The notes below the pieces were generated by a model. That model saw nothing but the letters and a program-made list of their open reading frames with translations, did not search any database and was not told the DNA's origin. From positions 1 through 9,849 of the forward strand of contig PFUQ01000124.1 in NCBI GenBank assembly GCA_002790175.1: a stretch of DNA of 9,849 bases, read 5' to 3'. The translations under genes were made by a program, and so were the position numbers. This document shows, in pieces, positions 1-8,338 of the stretch; positions within the stretch are counted from its first letter, which is position 1; each line of letters begins with the position of its first letter. The DNA is from Flavobacteriales bacterium CG_4_9_14_3_um_filter_32_8. Its GTDB lineage: Bacteria; Bacteroidota; Bacteroidia; Flavobacteriales_E; Vicingaceae.

Positions 1-119
1 CTTTTATGATGATTAATCTTTTTTAGAACTTTTAATTATAGTATATTTATTATTTATTTAAATAAAGGCAACCTAATAAGGTATGTTGCGTCTTGTATTT
101 ATAATCAAATAGTTAATGC
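1..119. other. AT-rich leader upstream of the large secreted protein
   Basis: This stretch is very AT-rich and has no recognisable coding frame. It presumably holds the promoter and 5' leader of the gene starting at 120, but I see no good match to the Bacteroidota TAnnTTTG box; the nearest is TATGTTGC at 82-89, which is poor. No Shine-Dalgarno sequence precedes the start codon. Confidence 0.4.
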
Positions 120-3100
120 ATGAGAGCAATTAATAAATATGTAATTTTTTTCATTTATTTCTTTTTAATTCTTTTTGTTAATAAAGAATTATTTTCTCAA
201 GGTGCTGGTTGTAATACTGCCGATCCTTTTTGTACAGGTACTACAGCAACTTTTCCTGCTAGTGTTAATAATGGCACAGCTGCAGCCGGAAATGATTATG
301 GCTGCTTAGGTTCTCAACCCAATCCTGCATGGTATTATTTGCAAATAGATAATCCAGGAAGTATGACCATAGACATGAGCAGCAACCCTGCCGTTGATAT
401 TGATTTTGCACTATGGGGACCGTTCCCAGATTATCCTACTGCGATGGGAAATTGCGGCTCGTTACCAGCTCCATCTTCTTGCAGTTTCTCAACAGCAGCA
501 ACAGAAACGGCTGTTATTACTGGTGCTAGCACTGGTCAAGTTTATATTTTATTAATAACAAATTTTTCCAATTCAGCTACGGATATCTCATTTACTAATT
601 CTTCAGGAACTGCTACTACCAATTGTTCTATTCTTCTCCCTTGCCTTATAACAAGTTTAACTACCAACCCAACAGCATGTAACCCAGCAACTAATACTTA
701 TGGGGTTAGTGGAAGTATTTCTTTTACTGATCCACCTACAACAGGAACACTAACTTTTACCGATTGTCATGGAAATAATCAGGTATTTAATGCACCTTTT
801 ACTAGTCCTATCAGTTATAACATTCCAGGAATAACCGCCAATGGTGTCCCCTGTAATGTAACTGCTGTTTTTTCTTCTGCTCCAGCTTGTACTTTTACAA
901 CTAATTATGCTACTCCTGCACCATGTGCTGTTTCATGTGCCATGGACAGTATGCCCATAGCGATGACGAACTGTTACAACACACCATTTTTAGGATATGA
1001 TGTCTCAGGAACAGTATATTTCACTAATCCACCGGCATCAGGAACCTTAACCATAACACCATGTTCAGGAGCACCTATAGTATTTAATGCACCCTTTGGT
1101 ACCTCACAAGCCTTTAACTTTACCAGTTTATCACAAACAGGAACCAACTGTGCATTTACAGCAGTATTTAGTGCAGATGCTGCTTGTACCATCACCACTA
1201 ACTTTATGTCTCCACCTCCTATAACAGGATTTACAACTAACCAAGGAGCATGTTTAAATGGAGTTTATAATTTGAACGGCACCATCACATTTAGTAATCC
1301 ACCAGCAACAGGAACGCTGACCATATCTTATAACGATGGAGTTACTACCATTGATACCGTTATTAATGCCCCTTTTTCCTCACCAGAAAACTGGAGCATC
1401 ACCGCACCAGCCAATGGAAATAATTATACCATTACTGCTTATTTTTCTGGATTTCCTACCTGTACCATGGTCTCTACTGGAACAGCACCACCAGCTTGTG
1501 GTTGTGTGGCAGACATCGGAACATTTACCGCCAGCATCTCCCCTAACAATGGACAAACACCTTATATATTATGTTTTGGAGATCAATTTACCATGACTTC
1601 GAATGGTGATTTTGTACCACCAGATATTGCCAATTCCCCACCCATCACCCCACCAGGAGGATATAATCCAGGAATAGGATATTTGATTTATAGTTGTCCT
1701 CCAACCATTGCATTAACGCCAAGTACAACTTTTCCAAATGATTGGATTGGTAATGACCCTTGTTTTGTGGGATTAGTTGGTTTTGGCAATAGTTTTAATG
1801 ATATCAATGCTACTGGTTCACCAAGTTATGCAGGAGCATGGACCAACAACACCATTTATTATGTGCCCATTACTTTTTACGATACCATTAATGGTTATTA
1901 TAGCTATGTAAACACAGCGATGCCTTGTTATGAAATGGGGCCAGCTTTTGCAGTACAATACTTAACAGAAATTACTTACCTAGCTGTTCCTGATTGTCAA
2001 AATAGTTCAGTAACAGTTACCATTTCCGGAGGATTGCCAGAAGCAGATGGTTCTTTATATACTGCTTCTAATTTATTACCAGCAACAGCAAGTTTTGTGA
2101 ACACAACAGCTACCCACGGTGGCAACATTGTTATTACTGGCTTACAAAATGGAGATAATTATTCCTTTGATGTGGTGGACGTTAATGGTTGTCCTGTAAC
2201 AGTAACTGGTGGACCATTTGTTGGCTTACCAAATGCCAATGCAGGAGTAAACGACACCTCTTGTACCTTATCTTATGTATTAAGTGCTACGCCTAGTTTT
2301 GGAACAGGAGCTTGGACTGGGGCTGCTGGCGTAGTATTTGTTCCTTCCAACTCGCCAACAGCAACAGTTACTGTTCCTGCAGCAGGCACCTATACCTTTA
2401 CTTGGACAGAAACCAACGCTCCAGGTTGTTCCTCTTCAGATATCGTTGCCATCACTTTTAATATTCTTAGCTTAGCCAATACGCCTACCAACCCAAGTTG
2501 TAATGGTGGTAATGATGGTCAAATAAGTTTAACACCTTCAGGAGGAGCTGTTCCCTATAACTATCAATGGGATGCAGCAGCAAACAATCAAATTACCAAC
2601 CCTGCAACTAATTTACCAGCAGGTAGTTTCTCTGTTACCGTTACTGATAATTTTGGATGTACCATAGCTGCTACTATTCCACTTACACAACCAGTAGCTT
2701 TTTCTTATACTACAGCATCTCAAAATGCTAACTGTGGTTTTCCTGATGGATGGGCTAGCGTAGTCAACTTTGCAGGAGGAACAGGAATTTATACCTACGA
2801 CTGGGGAGCAGGTCCTACATCCAATGACACATTATTTAATCTAACACCAAATACTTATACGGTTACCGTTGCAGATGCTAATGGTTGTGATACTGCTTTT
2901 ACAATTACTGTTGGTAACAGCCCTAGTTTTACAGCAAGTATTACTGCCTTTACCGATGCTCTTTGTAATGGTGCTGCCAATGGAACAGCTACAGCTGATG
3001 GCTCAGATCCACTGGCTAATTATAACTTTTCATGGAACACCGTTCCTACTCAATTAACGCAAACTGCTACTGGTTTAGCTGCTGGAACTTATATGTGTAC

Positions 3101-4436
3101 AGTTACCGATGCCAACACAGGATGTACCGATACCACTAGTGTTGTTATTGGTCAACCAATTGCCGTATCTGTAAATGCTGGTGCAGACGTAACCATTTGT
3201 ACGAGTGGAAATACTACCATCTCTGCCACAGGTGCTGGAGGAACTCCGGGTTATACGTATTCTTGGGATAATGCATTAGGAGCAGGTCAATCACATACTG
3301 TTTCTCCAATTGCACAAACTACATATATCGTAACAATTACAGATGCTAATGGATGTACTTCCACCGATGCGGTTATGGTAAGTGTTTATCCTCCATTAAT
3401 TGTTGTTGCTGTTCCTGACATTACCGTTTGTCCAGATGGACAAGTTACTGTTTCTGCTATAGCCACTGTTGGTTCTGGTAATGGTGGTCCATATACTTAT
3501 TCTTGGGATAATGGGTTAGGATTAGGCCAATCGCATAACATTTCACCAGCAACTACTACCACTTACACCGTTACATTAAGTGATGGTTGTTCTCCTAATG
3601 TTACCGACCAAATAACTGTTTTTGTGAACCCAGTTCCTCAGGTGAGTTTTGAAGCCGATACCTTGAGCCTTTGCGAAACACCCCAACAAGCATTTACGTT
3701 CTACAATACCACCGATATTACTGGTGGAATGGTAGGCAGTACCTTATGGAACTTTGGTGATGGTTCAACTGCAAGTGGTGACACGGTTTCTCACACGTAT
3801 GCTGGCCCTGGTGTTTATGACATTACATTAACCGTAACTTCAACCCTTGCAGCTGGTGGCTGTACCGATTCTTTAACCAAACCTGCTTATGTTCAGGTTT
3901 TTGCCAACCCTGTAGCTGATTTTACGATGAACCCTAATCCTACCACCATGTTTGATCCTACCATTCACTTTTTAGACCAATCATACGTTAATATACTTTA
4001 CTGGACTTGGGATATTGCCGGATTGGATACAAGCATACTACAAAATCCTTCTTACACGTTTCCTGAAGATACTGGACATTATCAGATTACCTTAACGGTT
4101 GTGGATAACCATGATTGCGAAAACACCATTACCCAAACAGCTATTGTAACTGGTGAATATGGTATTTACGTTCCCAACGCTTTTACACCAGATTTTGACA
4201 ACTTAAATGATGGATTTTTCCCCAATGGCTTCGGAATTTCTGATAGAGATTATACCTTTCTAATCTTCGACCGCTGGGGTGAAATCATCTTCGAATCACA
4301 TGCTAAATTTACACCTTGGAATGGAACCTACAAAGGGAAACTAGTACAAAATGGCGTTTACGTTTGGAAACTCTTCTTTACCGATATTAATGGTAAAACC
4401 CATATCGAGTTAGGTCATGTTTCTATTGTGAAATAA
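120..4436 (+). CDS. Large modular T9SS-secreted protein with SprB-like repeats, PKD domains and type B gliding-motility C-terminal domain
   Basis: A 1438-residue protein, probably exported by Sec and then by the type IX secretion system to the cell surface or medium. Residues 1-27 form a signal peptide: Lys/Arg, a hydrophobic stretch, then a likely cut after FSQ. Residues 31-168 form a Cys-rich beta-sandwich module (PNPAWYYLQI at 68-77, DIDFALWGPF at 93-102) that is familiar from other Bacteroidota giant proteins. Three related modules occupy about 187-455. A Cys-rich module with SNGDF and PITFYD lies near 465-625. SprB-like repeats lie at about 790-858, 868-931 and 946-1013 (CNGGNDG, VTVTDNFGC). 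A duplicated module with YTYSWDN spans about 1015-1170. PKD domains lie near 1175-1245 (NFGDGS at 1211-1216) and 1263-1345. The last 92 residues are the gliding-motility-associated (CHU_C/TIGR04131-type) sorting domain: VPNAFTPDFD, FDRWGEIIFES, NGVYVWKL. No enzyme domain is visible, so an adhesin or matrix role is inferred. The N-terminal start fits the signal peptide. Confidence 0.93.
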   Translation: MRAINKYVIFFIYFFLILFVNKELFSQGAGCNTADPFCTGTTATFPASVNNGTAAAGNDYGCLGSQPNPAWYYLQIDNPGSMTIDMSSNPAVDIDFALWGPFPDYPTAMGNCGSLPAPSSCSFSTAATETAVITGASTGQVYILLITNFSNSATDISFTNSSGTATTNCSILLPCLITSLTTNPTACNPATNTYGVSGSISFTDPPTTGTLTFTDCHGNNQVFNAPFTSPISYNIPGITANGVPCNVTAVFSSAPACTFTTNYATPAPCAVSCAMDSMPIAMTNCYNTPFLGYDVSGTVYFTNPPASGTLTITPCSGAPIVFNAPFGTSQAFNFTSLSQTGTNCAFTAVFSADAACTITTNFMSPPPITGFTTNQGACLNGVYNLNGTITFSNPPATGTLTISYNDGVTTIDTVINAPFSSPENWSITAPANGNNYTITAYFSGFPTCTMVSTGTAPPACGCVADIGTFTASISPNNGQTPYILCFGDQFTMTSNGDFVPPDIANSPPITPPGGYNPGIGYLIYSCPPTIALTPSTTFPNDWIGNDPCFVGLVGFGNSFNDINATGSPSYAGAWTNNTIYYVPITFYDTINGYYSYVNTAMPCYEMGPAFAVQYLTEITYLAVPDCQNSSVTVTISGGLPEADGSLYTASNLLPATASFVNTTATHGGNIVITGLQNGDNYSFDVVDVNGCPVTVTGGPFVGLPNANAGVNDTSCTLSYVLSATPSFGTGAWTGAAGVVFVPSNSPTATVTVPAAGTYTFTWTETNAPGCSSSDIVAITFNILSLANTPTNPSCNGGNDGQISLTPSGGAVPYNYQWDAAANNQITNPATNLPAGSFSVTVTDNFGCTIAATIPLTQPVAFSYTTASQNANCGFPDGWASVVNFAGGTGIYTYDWGAGPTSNDTLFNLTPNTYTVTVADANGCDTAFTITVGNSPSFTASITAFTDALCNGAANGTATADGSDPLANYNFSWNTVPTQLTQTATGLAAGTYMCTVTDANTGCTDTTSVVIGQPIAVSVNAGADVTICTSGNTTISATGAGGTPGYTYSWDNALGAGQSHTVSPIAQTTYIVTITDANGCTSTDAVMVSVYPPLIVVAVPDITVCPDGQVTVSAIATVGSGNGGPYTYSWDNGLGLGQSHNISPATTTTYTVTLSDGCSPNVTDQITVFVNPVPQVSFEADTLSLCETPQQAFTFYNTTDITGGMVGSTLWNFGDGSTASGDTVSHTYAGPGVYDITLTVTSTLAAGGCTDSLTKPAYVQVFANPVADFTMNPNPTTMFDPTIHFLDQSYVNILYWTWDIAGLDTSILQNPSYTFPEDTGHYQITLTVVDNHDCENTITQTAIVTGEYGIYVPNAFTPDFDNLNDGFFPNGFGISDRDYTFLIFDRWGEIIFESHAKFTPWNGTYKGKLVQNGVYVWKLFFTDINGKTHIELGHVSIVK
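678..1484 (+). repeat. Three tandem 90-99 residue modules within the secreted protein
   Basis: Three successive segments share a core with pattern Y-x-[VL]-[SN]-G-[ST]-[IV]-x-F-[TS]-[DN]-P-P-x-[TS]-G-T-L-T, starting at residues 194, 293 and 383, and each has a later N-A-P-F motif at residues 224, 323 and 416. A Cys precedes each core, and units end in similar AxFS...CT segments. The spacing (99 then 90 residues) and moderate divergence point to old internal duplication, not a recent DNA-level repeat. I do not recognise the module as a named family. Confidence 0.8.
3162..3629 (+). repeat. Duplicated 80-residue beta module in the secreted protein
   Basis: Two adjacent modules (about residues 1015-1090 and 1095-1170) share YTYSWDN, then LGxGQSH, SPxxxTTY and VT[IL][TS]D at an 80-residue offset, with a D-[VI]-T-[IV]-C start. 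This is an Ig-like fold arrangement common in SprB/PKD-type surface proteins. The copies have diverged clearly at DNA level. Confidence 0.75.
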
Positions 4437-4460
4437 CTAATAATAATCACTATAACTAAT

Positions 4461-4508
4461 AATGCCTCTTAAATCATGATATTTATCTTGATTTAAGAGG
4501 CATTTTAT
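4461..4508 (+). terminator. Rho-independent terminator of the large secreted protein gene
   Basis: A perfect 16-bp inverted repeat has arms at 4461-4476 and 4489-4504 (AATGCCTCTTAAATCA and its complement) with a 12-base loop, followed by a short T run (TTTTAT, 4503-4508). It starts 24 bases after the stop codon. Because the left arm begins with AA and the right ends in TT, it could also weakly stop transcription from the other direction. Confidence 0.85.
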
Positions 4509-4676
4509 ATGATGAAAATCATTTGTAATAGAATATAAAGAATTAATTTTAGGCTTGTGTAAATTGATAATAAATAATTAGTAGTGAATAAAAGGAATTA
4601 TTATTAAAGGTTTGGAAAATAAATTCTTGATATTTACATTAGCATACTTATCTATTAAAAGTAGGTTTTAAAAAAA
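4509..4676. other. AT-rich promoter region before citrate synthase
   Basis: No coding frame is evident. The region must carry the citrate synthase promoter, since a terminator closes the gene before it. Three imperfect matches to TAnnTTTG occur: TAGGCTTG at 4550-4557 (with TTTG at 4522-4525 upstream, spacing 24, slightly long), AAGGTTTG at 4607-4614 and TAGGTTTT at 4662-4669. I cannot choose between them from sequence alone. Confidence 0.4.
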
Positions 4677-4681
4677 AGGAG
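4677..4681 (+). promoter_or_regulatory. Strong Shine-Dalgarno of citrate synthase
   Basis: AGGAG lies 6 bases before the ATG at 4688, inside a run of A. This decides the start codon, and it is stronger than the sites of most other genes here, which suits a highly expressed central-metabolism enzyme. Confidence 0.75.
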
Positions 4682-4687
4682 AATAAA

Positions 4688-5974
4688 ATGTCAGAAATAG
4701 CAAAATTAGAATTAAACGGGAAAGTATATGAATTTCCTGTAATTACAGGGTCTGAAAATGAAAAAGCAATAGACATCAGCACGCTTAGATCAGCTACTGG
4801 TTACATTACGCTTGATCCAGGATTTAAAAATACAGGTTCAACCAAAAGTGGGATTACCTTTTTGAATGGTGAAGAAGGAATTCTGCGTTATAGAGGATAT
4901 CCTATTGAGCAATTGGCGGAAAAAGCCGAATTTTTAGAGGTAGCTTATTTGTTAATTTATGGTTCTTTACCTACTTTAGCACAGTATACAAAATTTAAGA
5001 AAACCATAACACTTCATACCTTAATACATGAGGATATGAGGGAATTTTTTGAGGCTTATCCTGCAAAAGCACACCCAATGGGAATTTTAGCTGCTTCATT
5101 AAGTTCGTTGTCAACTTTTTATCCTGAATCTCATGACCCATATCGACCACAAGAAGCAGTTGATTTGACTATATATCGTTTGCTTGCTAAATTGCCAACA
5201 TTAGCGGCTTGGGCATATAAAAATGCAATGCGTCATCCAGTTGTTTATCCTAAAAATAACTTAGATTATTGCGAGAATTTTTTAAACATGATGTTTTCTA
5301 TGCCAACAGAAGATTATAAAGTTAATCCTGTTGTGGCACAAGCACTTAATAAATTGTTGATTTTACATGCAGATCATGAACAAAACTGCTCAGCTGCAAC
5401 AGTAAGAGTTGTAGGTTCTTCACAAGCAAATTTATACACCTCAGTAGCAGCTGGAGTTTCTGCTTTATGGGGTCCGTTGCATGGAGGTGCAAATCAGGCT
5501 GTAATTGAAATGTTGGAGGCAATTAGAAATGATGGTGGAGATGTAGATAAATGGATAAATAAAGCCAAAGACAAAGATGATACTTTCCGTTTGATGGGAT
5601 TTGGTCACAGAGTTTATAAAAACTTTGATCCTAGAGCAACCATTATTAAAAAAGCTTCTGATGATGTGCTGAAAGCATTGGGAGTTAATGATCCAGTTTT
5701 AGACATTGCTAAAAAATTAGAAACAGTAGCTTTAAATGACGACTATTTTAAATCAAGAGGATTATATCCAAATGTTGATTTTTACTCAGGTATTATTTAC
5801 CGAGCTTTAAATATTCCTTCAGAAATGTTTACAGTAATGTTTGCAATAGGTAGATTGCCTGGATGGATTGCTCAATGGAAAGAAATGATTGAAGATAAAG
5901 CTCCAATTGGAAGACCTAGACAGGTTTATACAGGTGCAACCAAAAGAGATTTTGTTGATATTGATAAAAGATAA
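4688..5974 (+). CDS. gltA: Citrate synthase (type II, GltA-like)
   Basis: Condenses acetyl-CoA and oxaloacetate to citrate and CoA, the entry step of the TCA cycle, in the cytoplasm. The 428 residues match the length of the hexameric Gram-negative enzyme (E. coli GltA is 427). The small N-terminal beta domain (about 1-60) typical of that type is present. The catalytic triad is intact: His265 in WGPLHGGAN, His307 in GFGHRVYKN and Asp364 in PNVDFYSG, aligned with E. coli His264, His305 and Asp362. HADHEQNCSAATVR at 227-240 and the C-terminal arginine segment IGRPRQVYTG at 407-416 are also family hallmarks. The AGGAG site fixes the start. It stands alone as one unit: a terminator lies before its promoter region and another 17 bases after its stop. 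Nothing suggests a methylcitrate synthase role, as no prp genes are nearby, although sequence alone does not exclude side activity. Confidence 0.98.
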   Translation: MSEIAKLELNGKVYEFPVITGSENEKAIDISTLRSATGYITLDPGFKNTGSTKSGITFLNGEEGILRYRGYPIEQLAEKAEFLEVAYLLIYGSLPTLAQYTKFKKTITLHTLIHEDMREFFEAYPAKAHPMGILAASLSSLSTFYPESHDPYRPQEAVDLTIYRLLAKLPTLAAWAYKNAMRHPVVYPKNNLDYCENFLNMMFSMPTEDYKVNPVVAQALNKLLILHADHEQNCSAATVRVVGSSQANLYTSVAAGVSALWGPLHGGANQAVIEMLEAIRNDGGDVDKWINKAKDKDDTFRLMGFGHRVYKNFDPRATIIKKASDDVLKALGVNDPVLDIAKKLETVALNDDYFKSRGLYPNVDFYSGIIYRALNIPSEMFTVMFAIGRLPGWIAQWKEMIEDKAPIGRPRQVYTGATKRDFVDIDKR

Positions 5975-5990
5975 CTTATTTTATTTTTAT

Positions 5991-6020
5991 AAAAACCTCC
6001 TGAGTTCAGGAGGTTTTTTT
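5991..6020 (+). terminator. Rho-independent terminator of citrate synthase
   Basis: An inverted repeat CCTCCTGA (5996-6003) / TCAGGAGG (6006-6013) is flanked by A5 on the left and T7 on the right (6014-6020). The apex is tight, so the top pairs probably open to a four- to six-base loop. A GC-rich stem plus a T run is a textbook terminator, and the A run makes it potentially bidirectional. Confidence 0.93.
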
Positions 6021-6071
6021 ATGCCCAATTTTTTCTAAACAGTAATTTTAAAATAACCCAACCGAATAACT

Positions 6072-6079
6072 TATCTTTG
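6072..6079 (+). promoter_or_regulatory. Bacteroidota -7 promoter box (TATCTTTG) of the ABC exporter operon
   Basis: TATCTTTG matches the Bacteroidota primary sigma factor -7 consensus TAnnTTTG exactly. It ends 4 bases before the ATG at 6084, so transcription should begin at or within a base or two of the start codon, giving a leaderless or nearly leaderless mRNA. No good TTG -33 element is seen; TTTT at 6046-6049 is the nearest T-rich candidate, 22 bases upstream. No Shine-Dalgarno is present, which fits. Confidence 0.6.
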
Positions 6080-6083
6080 AAAA

Positions 6084-7034
6084 ATGGACTTACTTCATAT
6101 AAAAAGAGTTTACAAAACCTATGCAGGGCATAAAGCGTTGCACAATGTATCAATTCATGTTGAAAAGCAACGAATTTTTGGCTTGTTGGGACCTAATGGA
6201 GCAGGCAAAACAACTTTAATTAGAATTATTAATCAAATTACTGCACCAGATAGTGGAGAACTATTTTTTGAAAATGAAAAATTATCCCCTAAACATATTT
6301 CTCAAATTGGATACTTACCTGAAGAAAGAGGTTTGTACAAAAAAATGAAAGTTGGAGAACAAGCTTTGTACCTTGCTCAATTAAAAGGCATGAATAAAGG
6401 AGAAGCAAGTTGTAAACTGAAAGAATGGTTCAAAAAATTTGAAATTAACGACTGGTGGGACAAAAAAGTGGAAGAACTTTCTAAAGGAATGGCACAAAAA
6501 GTTCAATTTATTACAACGGTTTTACACGAGCCAAAATTGCTTATTTTAGATGAACCTTTTTCTGGTTTCGATCCCATAAATACTAACCTCATAAAAAAAG
6601 AAATTTTAGAATTAAGAGAGAATGGTTCTACTATTATTTTTTCTACGCACAATATGGAATCTGTTGAAGAAATTTGTGATGACATCGCACTAATCAATAA
6701 ATCAAAAAAAATATTAGAAGGTAATGTTAATGAGATAAAAACGGCATGTAAATCTAATTTATTTGAAATTGTTTTTATTGGCAACATGATTGCGTTTACT
6801 AATGCATTATGGACTGGTTTTGAGTTGATAGAGTCAAAGCAAAATAAGGAAAGAACAATTGTTAAAGTTAAAGCCAACAATCCGAGTGAAATGAACGATT
6901 TGATTAGAGCTATTATTAATGATGTTAAAATAATTTCCGTTAACGAAATAACGCCAAGCATGAATGATATTTTTATTCAAAAAGTGAGTGAATTTGAACC
7001 TAAAGAAGTTTTAGAGGAGGAGGAAAATGAATAA
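6084..7034 (+). CDS. ABC transporter ATP-binding protein, NatA-like exporter ATPase
   Basis: The cytoplasmic ATPase subunit of an ABC-2 type exporter, partner of the overlapping permease. Visible motifs are Walker A GPNGAGKT (36-43), the Q-loop region GYLPEERGLY (76-85), a signature LSKGM (132-136) in place of LSGGQ, Walker B LLILDEP (152-158), D-loop SGFDP (160-164) and the H-loop His189 in STHNM. The PEERGLY form, lacking the usual Gln, is typical of the NatA subfamily. Residues about 225-305 form the C-terminal extension (DUF4162-like) common in these proteins. At 316 residues the length is normal. The substrate is unknown: NatA/NatB of Bacillus exports sodium, but many relatives have other or unknown cargo. 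The start is supported by the canonical N-terminus and the promoter box right before it. The acidic LEEEENE tail encodes the ribosome binding site of the next gene. Confidence 0.93.
   Translation: MDLLHIKRVYKTYAGHKALHNVSIHVEKQRIFGLLGPNGAGKTTLIRIINQITAPDSGELFFENEKLSPKHISQIGYLPEERGLYKKMKVGEQALYLAQLKGMNKGEASCKLKEWFKKFEINDWWDKKVEELSKGMAQKVQFITTVLHEPKLLILDEPFSGFDPINTNLIKKEILELRENGSTIIFSTHNMESVEEICDDIALINKSKKILEGNVNEIKTACKSNLFEIVFIGNMIAFTNALWTGFELIESKQNKERTIVKVKANNPSEMNDLIRAIINDVKIISVNEITPSMNDIFIQKVSEFEPKEVLEEEENE
7015..7034 (+). promoter_or_regulatory. Ribosome binding site and 8-base overlap coupling ATPase and permease
   Basis: AGGAGGAGG (7015-7023) lies 3 bases before the permease ATG at 7027, inside the last codons of the ATPase, and the two genes share bases 7027-7034 (ATGAATAA). 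This arrangement supports coupled translation and matched amounts of the two subunits. Confidence 0.8.
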
Positions 7035-8334
7035 AATAACATTAATAATAAAAAGAGAATACCTTACTCGAGTAAAAAAGAAATCGTTTGTTATCATGAC
7101 GCTTTTAGGTCCGCTGCTAATGGCTGGTTTAATGTTGGTGCCTATTTGGTTAGCCATTAAAGATAAAGATATTCAACGTATTGAAGTGATTGATGAAACA
7201 AAAACATTTATCAATCAATTTGTAAATACAGCTACCCTACAATTTAAACATGAATTTAGATCAATAGAACAAGCAAAAAGTAAATTTTATGATGAAAATT
7301 ATACCTCCATACTTTACATTAAAAATGCTGACAAAACTCCTGTTGTGGAAATGTATTATAAAAAACAACCGGGATTTTCTACAATAATTAATATTGAAAA
7401 CACTATAGAAAATGTAATTCGGAATATTGAAATACAAAGCAAGTTTAATGTTACGAAAGAACAACTTGCCGAAATTCAACCTAATATTACCGTAAAACCC
7501 ATATCAATAACTATCGATGGTGAAGAAGAATCAAAAAATGTAGGAATAAGTACTGCTCTTGGTTTTGGAGGTGCCATATTAATTTATTTTTTCATTTTTA
7601 TGTATGGAGTTCAAATTATGCGAGGGGTTATTGAAGAAAAAACAAGCAGAATTGTAGAAATCATCATTTCATCGGTAAAACCTTTTCAATTAATGATGGG
7701 TAAAATTATTGGAATTGCTTTAGTTGGATTAACTCAGTTTTTATTATGGGCACTATTTACTGGAGTTATTTATACGATAATTGTAGGTGCGTTTTCTATA
7801 GAAACAGTTACTTCAGCTTCTCAAACTGGTAATTTAATGGAGCAAGCAAACATTACTGAACTTTCTCAAAACCCATACCAAGACGTTATGGATGGTTTTA
7901 AAACTATACCTGTATTTCAACTATTAATTTCATTTATTTTTTACTTTATTGGAGGATACTTATTGTACGGAGCATTACTAGCCGCAGTTGGTTCTGCCGT
8001 AGATAGTGAAGCAGATACACAACAGTTTATGCTTCCCATAACAATACCATTAATTTTTTCATTTGTTGTTGCTCAAACAGTTATGGAAAATCCTGATGGC
8101 ACAATGGCTTTTTGGCTTTCTATTATTCCTTTAACTTCACCTATCATTATGATGGTAAGAATACCATTTGGTGGAGTTGAATCTTGGGAATTAGTATTAT
8201 CCATGAGCTTACTAATAATAGGATTTTTAGGAGCTACTTGGATTGCAGCAAAAATATACCGTACAGGAATATTAATGTATGGGAAAAAAATAACTTACAA
8301 AGAGTTATGGAAATGGTTGACTTATAAAAATTAG
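7027..8334 (+). CDS. ABC-2 family exporter permease, NatB-like
   Basis: The inner-membrane subunit of the exporter. Architecture of the 435 residues: a cytoplasmic start with KREYLTRVKKKSF, TM1 at about 21-44, an extracytoplasmic domain at about 45-172, then membrane segments near 176-198, 223-256, 296-322, 334-352, 360-380 and 386-410. The segment GVIEEKTSRIVEIIISSVKP (200-219), followed by MMGKIIG, is the conserved cytoplasmic coupling region of the ABC2_membrane_3 (NatB/YhaP) family. It overlaps the ATPase gene by 8 bases and has a strong ribosome binding site there, so the two form one transporter. The transported substrate cannot be read from the sequence. No terminator with a T run follows its stop; the palindromic repeat at 8339-8400 lies there instead. 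Confidence 0.92.
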   Translation: MNKITLIIKREYLTRVKKKSFVIMTLLGPLLMAGLMLVPIWLAIKDKDIQRIEVIDETKTFINQFVNTATLQFKHEFRSIEQAKSKFYDENYTSILYIKNADKTPVVEMYYKKQPGFSTIINIENTIENVIRNIEIQSKFNVTKEQLAEIQPNITVKPISITIDGEEESKNVGISTALGFGGAILIYFFIFMYGVQIMRGVIEEKTSRIVEIIISSVKPFQLMMGKIIGIALVGLTQFLLWALFTGVIYTIIVGAFSIETVTSASQTGNLMEQANITELSQNPYQDVMDGFKTIPVFQLLISFIFYFIGGYLLYGALLAAVGSAVDSEADTQQFMLPITIPLIFSFVVAQTVMENPDGTMAFWLSIIPLTSPIIMMVRIPFGGVESWELVLSMSLLIIGFLGATWIAAKIYRTGILMYGKKITYKELWKWLTYKN

Positions 8335-8338
8335 TTGT

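Noticed and set aside
67..89. Possible sigma-54 (-24/-12) promoter with GG at 67-68 and TTGC at 86-89
   Set aside because: The spacing between GG and GC is far longer than the fixed 10 bases needed. No other gap between genes in the window has a GG-N10-GC match with the right context either.
100..105. TATAAT sequence before the large secreted protein gene
   Set aside because: It matches the E. coli -10 box, but Bacteroidota primary sigma factors use TAnnTTTG; in DNA this AT-rich the match is expected by chance, and no -35 partner is seen.
974..1198. Minus-strand open frame of 74 codons inside the secreted protein gene
   Set aside because: It lies antisense to strongly supported modules, shows no family signature or start signal, and is a shadow of the repetitive plus-strand coding sequence.
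6503..6961. Minus-strand open frame of 152 codons inside the ABC ATPase gene
   Set aside because: The plus strand here encodes the ABC signature, Walker B and H-loop regions and the C-terminal extension; the antisense product is a hydrophobic, motif-free translation typical of an antisense shadow.
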